In this document: piece by piece, positions 1 through 4,193 of the stretch
Numbering within the stretch: position 1 is the stretch's first letter
Layout of the letters: each line of letters opens with the position of its first letter
Origin: Elusimicrobiaceae bacterium
GTDB taxonomy: Bacteria; Elusimicrobiota; Elusimicrobia; Elusimicrobiales; Elusimicrobiaceae
Length of the DNA: 5,280 bases
Direction: 5' to 3'
NCBI GenBank assembly: GCA_024405075.1
Contig: JAKSPG010000104.1
Location: 1 to 5,280, forward strand
The notes under the pieces: generated by a model
Databases searched by the model: none
Told to the model about the DNA's origin: nothing
What the model saw: the letters and a program-made list of their open reading frames with translations, nothing else
Made by a program: the position numbers and the translations under genes

Positions 1-441
1 GAGGCCAGTGGTCCCGGCCGTCACTTACAGGCCGTTAAAAAAGCGATTTCCTCACCGCTACTTGAAAATGCGGATATCCGCGGGGATAAAGGGTTTATTG
101 TTCACTTTTCGGCCGAAGAAAATTTGACCTTGTTGGAGCAAGGCGAGGTAATGAATTTAATTCGCCAGTATGCCAGCAACGATTCCATTATCATGTTCGG
201 GCATACGTATGATTCATCGTTGGCAGGTACGTTTAAGGTAACCGTTATCGCTACCGGATTCAGCCCCGAGAAAGCCAACGTCTTTAACGTACGCCGCCCG
301 TTGCCGGCCGAGCCGGTAGCACCCGTTACCAAGCCGTCGGCGGCAGATGTATTTGCTTCATTTGAAAAAGTCCGTTCCCCGCAACCGGAGGACGAGATGA
401 TGATCCCGGCGTTTTTGCGTCGCGGGAAAAATCGGTCGTAA
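1..441 (+). CDS. ftsZ: Cell division protein FtsZ, C-terminal part (5' end outside the window)
   Basis: The reading frame is open from base 1 and ends at TAA 439-441, giving the last 146 residues. FtsZ is the tubulin-like GTPase that polymerises into the Z-ring at midcell. What is visible is the C-terminal FtsZ/tubulin-like subdomain: the ASGPGR stretch (residues 2-7 of this fragment), AISSPLLE (15-22), and the terminal strand VTVIATGF (80-87), all typical of FtsZ. After that comes a short variable linker (about 88-131) rich in Pro, Ala and Val. The fragment ends with IPAFLRR (135-141), the conserved C-terminal peptide that in this family docks FtsA, ZipA and other membrane tethers. The GTP-binding domain and start codon lie to the left. 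The next gene begins 15 nt downstream on the same strand, so cotranscription is likely. The TTG at 124 is internal, not a start. Confidence 0.96.
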   Translation, partial: EASGPGRHLQAVKKAISSPLLENADIRGDKGFIVHFSAEENLTLLEQGEVMNLIRQYASNDSIIMFGHTYDSSLAGTFKVTVIATGFSPEKANVFNVRRPLPAEPVAPVTKPSAADVFASFEKVRSPQPEDEMMIPAFLRRGKNRS

Positions 442-443
442 AC

Positions 444-448
444 AGGAG
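444..448 (+). promoter_or_regulatory. Ribosome binding site for the pilT-like gene
   Basis: AGGAG lies in the 15-nt gap after the ftsZ stop, 8 nt before the ATG at 457. It is a good Shine-Dalgarno match at normal spacing and fixes this start. No promoter is visible in the gap, which supports readthrough from ftsZ. Confidence 0.8.
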
Positions 449-456
449 AGAAGAAT

Positions 457-1548
457 ATGCCAGTAGGATTACAAAGTTTGTTAAGAACCGTCATAGACAA
501 CAAAGCCAGCGGCTTACATATCCGCGGTAATTCCAATGCGTACGTACGCTTGTATGGCCAAATGAAACCGATTGAAGACAGTTTTATTTCCAACGAAGAA
601 GCCAAAAAAATGGCACTGGCGTGTATGGGTTCGCGCGAGCGGAAAATTTTTGACCAGTACAAATCGGTGGACTTTTCGATGGATGCCAAATCGTACGGGC
701 GTTTCCGTTTTAACATTTTCCGCCAAATGGGCAAAGTATGTATGGCGATTCGTTATATTCCCTCCAAAGTGCCTTCGTTTGAGGAATTACACTTGCCCGG
801 CGATATCTTGCGCCAAATTTCCGAAGACCGCCGCGGTATTATTTTGGTAACCGGTATGACGGGTTCCGGTAAAACTTCCACATTGGCGGCCATGGTGGAC
901 TATATTAACCAAACCCGCGCCGGTCATATTTTAACAATTGAAGACCCGGTGGAATTTATCCATACCGAAAACCGCAGCATCATCAGCCAGATGGAACTGG
1001 GGGTGGATACTCCTTCGTATACCACCGCGTTGCGCGCGGCCATGCGTCAGGACCCGGATGTCATTTTAATCGGCGAGCTCCGGGACCCGGAAGTGATGAA
1101 AGCCGCTATCAGCGCGGCTGAAACGGGACAGTTGGTGTTGGGAACGATGCATACAGTCAACGTAACGCAAACACTGGCCCGATTAGTAGATGCTTTCCCG
1201 GTGGACCAACAAGAGCAAGTGCGTATGCAACTGGCGGAACTGGTGCGTGGTATTATTTGTCAGCGCTTGTTGCCGACGATAAAACCCGGTATGCACCCGG
1301 CTTTGGAAGTATTGGTTTCTACGCCGCAAGTGCGCAAACTGATTGCCGAAAATAAACCGACCGATTTGTACAAAGCCATGCAGTTGGGTGATTTCTACGG
1401 CATGAACACCTTTGACCAGTCTTTGGCGAAATTATACAAGGACGGTATTATTGATTTGGAAACTGCCCAAGGAGCTGCTACCAGCCCGGATGCCATCATG
1501 TTGGCTGTGCGCGGTGTAACCGGCAGTATGGAAGCGGTGGAAGAATAA
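457..1548 (+). CDS. pilT: Type IV pilus retraction ATPase, PilT/PilU family
   Basis: This 363-residue protein is a secretion-type hexameric ATPase of the kind that depolymerises type IV pili at the inner-membrane base, powering twitching and DNA uptake. Visible motifs are Walker A GMTGSGKT (133-140), the Asp box LTIEDPVEF (159-167), Walker B DVILIGE with catalytic Glu207 followed by LRD, and the His box GTMHT (229-233). The length matches PilT/PilU (about 345-380) and it lacks the long N-terminal domain of PilB/GspE, so it is a retraction rather than assembly motor. QVRKLIAE (291-298) sits where PilT has its AIRNLIRE motif. ASGLHI (17-22) replaces the usual ASDLHL, and GMNTFDQSL (315-323) plus the extended tail resemble PilU, so PilT versus PilU is unsettled. 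No pilB, pilC or pilM-Q genes are seen; the only possible partner is the pilin-like gene at 4194. The stop overlaps the cmk start (TAATG). Confidence 0.94.
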   Translation: MPVGLQSLLRTVIDNKASGLHIRGNSNAYVRLYGQMKPIEDSFISNEEAKKMALACMGSRERKIFDQYKSVDFSMDAKSYGRFRFNIFRQMGKVCMAIRYIPSKVPSFEELHLPGDILRQISEDRRGIILVTGMTGSGKTSTLAAMVDYINQTRAGHILTIEDPVEFIHTENRSIISQMELGVDTPSYTTALRAAMRQDPDVILIGELRDPEVMKAAISAAETGQLVLGTMHTVNVTQTLARLVDAFPVDQQEQVRMQLAELVRGIICQRLLPTIKPGMHPALEVLVSTPQVRKLIAENKPTDLYKAMQLGDFYGMNTFDQSLAKLYKDGIIDLETAQGAATSPDAIMLAVRGVTGSMEAVEE

Positions 1549-2231
1549 TGACGCGTGCTAACGGGATGCTTATCGCTATTGACGGCACCGCCGGGACGGG
1601 CAAGTCTACCGTCGGGAAAGCGGTAGCCGCCCGGTTGGGGTACGGGTTTTTAAGCACGGGGGAAATGTACCGTGCGCTTGCCTACAGCGTGTTTGCCAAA
1701 AAGATAGACCCGGCCGATCACGATGGTGTGTTGGCCGCTGCGCGGGTGTTGCGTTTTACGTTTGTACGCCAAAGTGATGCAACCCTTAAAATGTTCGTCA
1801 ACGGCGAATTTTTAGGTCCAAAACTTCACCTGGAAGAAGTAGGTAACGTCGCCAGCCAGGTATCCACTAACCGCGAAGCGCGCCTTGTACTTACCGAAAA
1901 GATGCGTGAAGTCGGCCAAGACGGCGGCATTGTGATGGAAGGGCGAGATGTAGGAACGGTTGTTTTTCCGGATGCGGAAGTTAAATTTTATTTGGATGCT
2001 TCTGCCCAGGAGCGTGCTAAACGCCGTTTCAAACAATTGCAAGAGGCCGGCGAAAAAGCAGATTACAACGAAATTCTGCGTCTGATTGAAGAGCGCGATT
2101 TTCGCGATAAAAACCGGGCCACGGCTCCGCTCAAAGCGGCGGAAGATGCCGTGATTATTGATACGTCAGATTTAAATTTACAACAAGTTATTGACGCTGT
2201 TTTGGAGAAACTACCCCATCATGCTTCTTAA
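1548..2231 (+). CDS. cmk: Cytidylate kinase (CMP/dCMP kinase)
   Basis: This 227-residue cytoplasmic enzyme phosphorylates CMP or dCMP with ATP to give CDP or dCDP in pyrimidine nucleotide recycling. The P-loop is GTAGTGKS (13-20), with Thr where the family usually has Pro in GPAGSGKS. STGEMYRA (36-43) matches the family's D/S-TG-x-x-YR substrate-site motif, and EGRDVGT (131-137) is the strongly conserved CMP-binding signature. ERDFRDKNR (182-190) followed by the APL and D-TS elements (193-206) completes the family pattern. Length is normal (about 220-230). The ATG at 1548 overlaps the pilT stop by one base, with GGAAG just upstream; an ATG at 1566 (residue 7) is a possible alternative, but the overlapping start fits the operon better. 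cmk next to plsC and rpsA is a recurrent bacterial arrangement. Confidence 0.97.
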   Translation: MTRANGMLIAIDGTAGTGKSTVGKAVAARLGYGFLSTGEMYRALAYSVFAKKIDPADHDGVLAAARVLRFTFVRQSDATLKMFVNGEFLGPKLHLEEVGNVASQVSTNREARLVLTEKMREVGQDGGIVMEGRDVGTVVFPDAEVKFYLDASAQERAKRRFKQLQEAGEKADYNEILRLIEERDFRDKNRATAPLKAAEDAVIIDTSDLNLQQVIDAVLEKLPHHAS

Positions 2232-2814
2232 TTTGATAAAATTAACTGCAAGGATTTATTTCAGAACCTGCTACGATTTTAAAGTAGAAGGGTTGGAAAA
2301 CATCCCCAAAACAGGTGCCTTGATTATCGCCGGCAATCACTTGTCTAATGCCGACCCGCCCGCTATCGGAGGGTTTGCGGGATTAGTGCGTGATTCACGC
2401 TTTGTGGCCAAAAAGGAACTATTTGCTGTTCCGCTTTTGGGTTGGTTTTTCCGCCGTAGCGGATATATCCCGGTGGATCGCAAGCGTACGATTGGCGATT
2501 TCGGTGCTTTAAAAGAAGTTGTCAGCGCGTTGGAGCGCGGGGAAAGTGTAGTCATGTTTCCCGAAGGAACCCGTAGCAAAACGGGACAGCCGCAAAAACC
2601 CAAAAGCGGCATCGGCTTTTTAGTATACAAGACGGGCGTACCGGTACTGCCGGTAAAAATAGAGGGGACTTTTGGCTGGCCGTGGGTGCGCAAAATCCGG
2701 GTGAAATTTGGCACGGTTATGCACTTAAGTAAGAACGACGCGCTGGAGCCCAAAGCGCAGTATAAAGAATTTGCAGTACAAATTATGGACGCAATAAATT
2801 CAATTCATATCTAA
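2221..2814 (+). CDS. plsC: 1-acyl-sn-glycerol-3-phosphate acyltransferase (PlsC family)
   Basis: This 197-residue membrane-associated enzyme probably transfers an acyl chain to lysophosphatidic acid to make phosphatidic acid, the precursor of membrane phospholipids. All four acyltransferase motifs are present: NHLSNAD (39-45, the catalytic H-x4-D), GYIPVDR (81-87), FPEGTRS (113-119, phosphate binding) and VPVLPV (140-145). The N-terminus (MLLNLIKLTARIYF) is a short hydrophobic/amphipathic segment suited to membrane association. I chose the ATG at 2221, which overlaps the cmk end by 11 nt and has GGAG at 2204-2207. A TTG at 2191 would add ten residues deep inside cmk and is less likely. The protein is short but within range for bacterial PlsC. 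Family members differ in acceptor, so the exact substrate is inferred. Confidence 0.93.
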   Translation: MLLNLIKLTARIYFRTCYDFKVEGLENIPKTGALIIAGNHLSNADPPAIGGFAGLVRDSRFVAKKELFAVPLLGWFFRRSGYIPVDRKRTIGDFGALKEVVSALERGESVVMFPEGTRSKTGQPQKPKSGIGFLVYKTGVPVLPVKIEGTFGWPWVRKIRVKFGTVMHLSKNDALEPKAQYKEFAVQIMDAINSIHI

Positions 2815-2815
2815 T
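2786..2815 (+). promoter_or_regulatory. Possible weak internal promoter for rpsA
   Basis: TGGACG (2786-2791) matches 4 of 6 bases of the sigma70 -35 box, and TCTAAT (2810-2815) matches 5 of 6 of the -10 box, with an 18-nt spacer. A transcript would start near 2822, just before the hairpin at 2826. Such matches occur by chance, so this is a suggestion only. Confidence 0.22.
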
Positions 2816-2852
2816 GGAGGAATACGCAGGCACCCCAACGGGAGGCCTGTAA
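2814..2852 (+). CDS. Candidate 12-residue leader peptide between plsC and rpsA
   Basis: The plsC stop TAA is followed by TGGAGG, so its last A begins an ATG at 2814 (TAATG, the same junction as pilT-cmk). It reads MEEYAGTPTGGL and ends in tandem stops TAA TAA (2850-2855), six bases before the rpsA ATG. The frame is the same as rpsA, so the two stops are all that separates them. The ORF runs through the whole hairpin at 2826-2850. Terminating plsC ribosomes could restart here, as in translational coupling. No family is recognised and there is no SD at normal spacing. A chance ORF of this length is quite possible, so existence as a peptide is unproven. Confidence 0.3.
   Translation: MEEYAGTPTGGL
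2826..2850 (+). promoter_or_regulatory. Hairpin in the rpsA leader
   Basis: GCAGGC (2826-2831) pairs with GCCTGT (2845-2850), counting one G-U pair at the base. After a small internal loop, CCC (2833-2835) pairs with GGG (2840-2842) across a CAAC tetraloop. It lacks a T-tract, so it is not a terminator. The 3' arm buries an SD-like GGGAGG (2840-2845). It lies 11 nt upstream of the S1 start codon. S1 is known to repress its own synthesis through its leader in Escherichia coli, so a role in control is plausible but inferred. Confidence 0.45.
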
Positions 2853-2853
2853 T

Positions 2854-2858
2854 AAGGA
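2854..2858 (+). promoter_or_regulatory. Closely spaced ribosome binding site of rpsA
   Basis: AAGGA sits only 3 nt before the ATG at 2862, closer than the usual 5-9 nt. Stronger SD-like sequences, GGAGG (2816-2820) and GGGAGG (2840-2845), lie too far upstream to serve this start directly. A weak or atypical SD is a known property of rpsA in other bacteria. Confidence 0.5.
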
Positions 2859-2861
2859 CTT

Positions 2862-4049
2862 ATGACAAACGAAGAAATTAAACAAACCGAGGAAACAATT
2901 AACGAAACTGAAATGACGATGGACCAGTTAATTGCGCAGCAGGAGTCTTTATCGGAAAAGTTGTACAAGAAGGAAATTGTGGAAGTACCTGTCGTACAAA
3001 TTAACCAAGATTATATTTTGGTAGACATTGGCGCTAAGAAGGAAGCCGCCATTGCCGTAAGCGAATTTGAAGGCAAGGCCATGCCGTCGGTGGGGGATAC
3101 ACTTTCGGCCGTGCTCGTTAAGCGCGGCGGTGACGAACGCCCGGCTTTGCTCTCTCATAAAAAAGCCCTTGAATTTTTAGGTTGGGACATCTGCAAAAAA
3201 GCCTATGAAGCCAAAGAACGTGTCAAAGGCACGATTCTTCAATGCGTCAAAGGCGGTTATATTGTAGAAGTGTTTGGTGTAAACGGATTTATGCCGCTTT
3301 CCCTTTCTGAATTGCACACCGCTTATAAGCATTATCTGCCCGCCGGTGCTAAAATCAAAGCACAGATTGTAGAATTTGCCAAAGAAAAACAAAAACTTAT
3401 TGTTTCGCGCAAACAAGTGTTAGAGGAAGACGAAGCCGTCCGCCGCGAACAAGTTTTAAGCGAAATTAAAGTGGGCGATGTGTTGCGTGTTGTTATTTCC
3501 AAAGTGGACGAGAGCAAATTGTTCTTGCGTTTCCACGGTATTGAAGGTGTAGTTACGTTGGAAAATATCGCTTGGAAAGAACCTGAAAAAGCCATCACTA
3601 ATTTCCGCCGCGGTCAACGCCTTAAAGCTAAATTGCTTCAGTTGGATAAAGAAACCCCGCGTTTGGAATTTGGTTTAAAACAACTGTTCTTAAACCCGGC
3701 CGATGCGCTTAAACGCCGCTATCCGTACAAGAGCTCCGTTAAAGCCACGGTGGTCAAAGTGTCTGAAGAAGAAGGCGTGGAGTGCACGATTGGTAAAAAC
3801 AATACCAAAGCGTATATCAGCCCGTTTGAAATGGGGCGCGATTTTACCGCCAAAGAAGGTGATACCATTACCGCACTGGTGATGGGTGTCAACCCGGAAA
3901 CATTCGTGGTCAACTTGTCCGTCAAAAAGTACGACCAAGCCCAGAACCGCAAAGTCGTAGAACAGTATTTAAAACAAGCTCCGCGCCCGACGTTGGGGCA
4001 GTTGTTGCAGGATTCGTTTTCCACCGAGAATGAAGGGGAAAACAACTAA
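2862..4049 (+). CDS. rpsA: Ribosomal protein S1 homologue with four S1 RNA-binding domains
   Basis: This 395-residue protein belongs to the S1 family, which binds mRNA on the 30S subunit and helps initiation on structured or weak-SD messages. Four OB-fold S1 domains can be traced: about 36-103 (YILVDIGAKKEA), 118-185 (GGYIVEVFGVNGFMPLS), 202-272 (KLFLRFHGIEGVVTLENI) and 289-356 (GVECTIGKNNTKAYIS). The Escherichia coli protein has six; four-domain forms are common in Firmicutes and some other phyla. The first 35 residues are acidic and Gln/Glu/Thr-rich, probably disordered or helical. The second domain has the best-preserved GG-x-V and G-x-x-G-F-x-P signature, while the fourth is the most diverged. 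The ATG at 2862 is chosen because AAGGA precedes it and two in-frame stops lie directly upstream. The gene closes the operon: a strong terminator begins 21 nt after its stop. Confidence 0.93.
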   Translation: MTNEEIKQTEETINETEMTMDQLIAQQESLSEKLYKKEIVEVPVVQINQDYILVDIGAKKEAAIAVSEFEGKAMPSVGDTLSAVLVKRGGDERPALLSHKKALEFLGWDICKKAYEAKERVKGTILQCVKGGYIVEVFGVNGFMPLSLSELHTAYKHYLPAGAKIKAQIVEFAKEKQKLIVSRKQVLEEDEAVRREQVLSEIKVGDVLRVVISKVDESKLFLRFHGIEGVVTLENIAWKEPEKAITNFRRGQRLKAKLLQLDKETPRLEFGLKQLFLNPADALKRRYPYKSSVKATVVKVSEEEGVECTIGKNNTKAYISPFEMGRDFTAKEGDTITALVMGVNPETFVVNLSVKKYDQAQNRKVVEQYLKQAPRPTLGQLLQDSFSTENEGENN

Positions 4050-4070
4050 AGTTAGATTGAATTGAACTTG

Positions 4071-4099
4071 AAAAAGCCCCGCATTTTGCGGGGCTTTTT
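4071..4099 (+). terminator. Intrinsic terminator after rpsA
   Basis: AAAAAGCCCCGC (4071-4082) and GCGGGGCTTTTT (4088-4099) form a perfect 12-bp stem around an ATTTT loop, with the T-run serving as the U-tract. It ends the ftsZ-to-rpsA transcript and insulates the pilin-like gene. The A-run on the left would also let it work on the opposite strand, though no gene is visible converging on it. Confidence 0.95.
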
Positions 4100-4125
4100 A
4101 AGAGGTAAAAATCGTTTATTTTATC

Positions 4126-4154
4126 TTGACATTTTGTTATTTTTACATTATACT
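4126..4154 (+). promoter_or_regulatory. Strong sigma70-type promoter of the pilin-like gene
   Basis: TTGACA (4126-4131) is a perfect -35 box and TATACT (4149-4154) a 5-of-6 -10 box, with the optimal 17-nt spacer. The region upstream (4106-4124) is A/T-rich and could act as an UP element. Transcription would start near 4161, leaving a leader of about 33 nt. It lies directly after the terminator, so the gene is probably transcribed on its own. No sigma54-type GG/GC promoter, typical of pilA in Pseudomonas and Myxococcus, is seen. Confidence 0.85.
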
Positions 4155-4183
4155 TATGGTAGGATGTGGGAGTTTATTTGCCC

Positions 4184-4189
4184 GGAGGG
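4184..4189 (+). promoter_or_regulatory. Ribosome binding site of the pilin-like gene
   Basis: GGAGGG lies 4 nt before the ATG at 4194 and decides between two in-frame ATGs. The other, at 4164, would add MWEFICPEGN but has no spaced SD and sits nearly on the predicted transcription start. Confidence 0.85.
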
Positions 4190-4193
4190 AAAC

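Noticed and set aside
102..734. Long antisense ORF across ftsZ and pilT
   Set aside because: It lies opposite two clearly conserved genes, has no recognisable domain, and its length follows from the codon usage of the + strand genes.
2191..2220. TTG at 2191 as the plsC start
   Set aside because: It extends the overlap with cmk to 41 nt and adds residues without family support; ATG 2221 gives a normal PlsC N-terminus.
2337..2753. Antisense ORF opposite plsC
   Set aside because: All four acyltransferase motifs are in the + frame; the antisense product shows no domain.
2826..2850. Hairpin as a transcription terminator between plsC and rpsA
   Set aside because: There is no T-run after the stem, and it would cut off rpsA unless rpsA has its own promoter; a leader structure fits better.
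4164..4193. Upstream in-frame ATG as the pilin start
   Set aside because: It would put acidic and hydrophobic residues before the short basic prepilin leader, lacks a spaced SD, and lies almost at the predicted transcription start.
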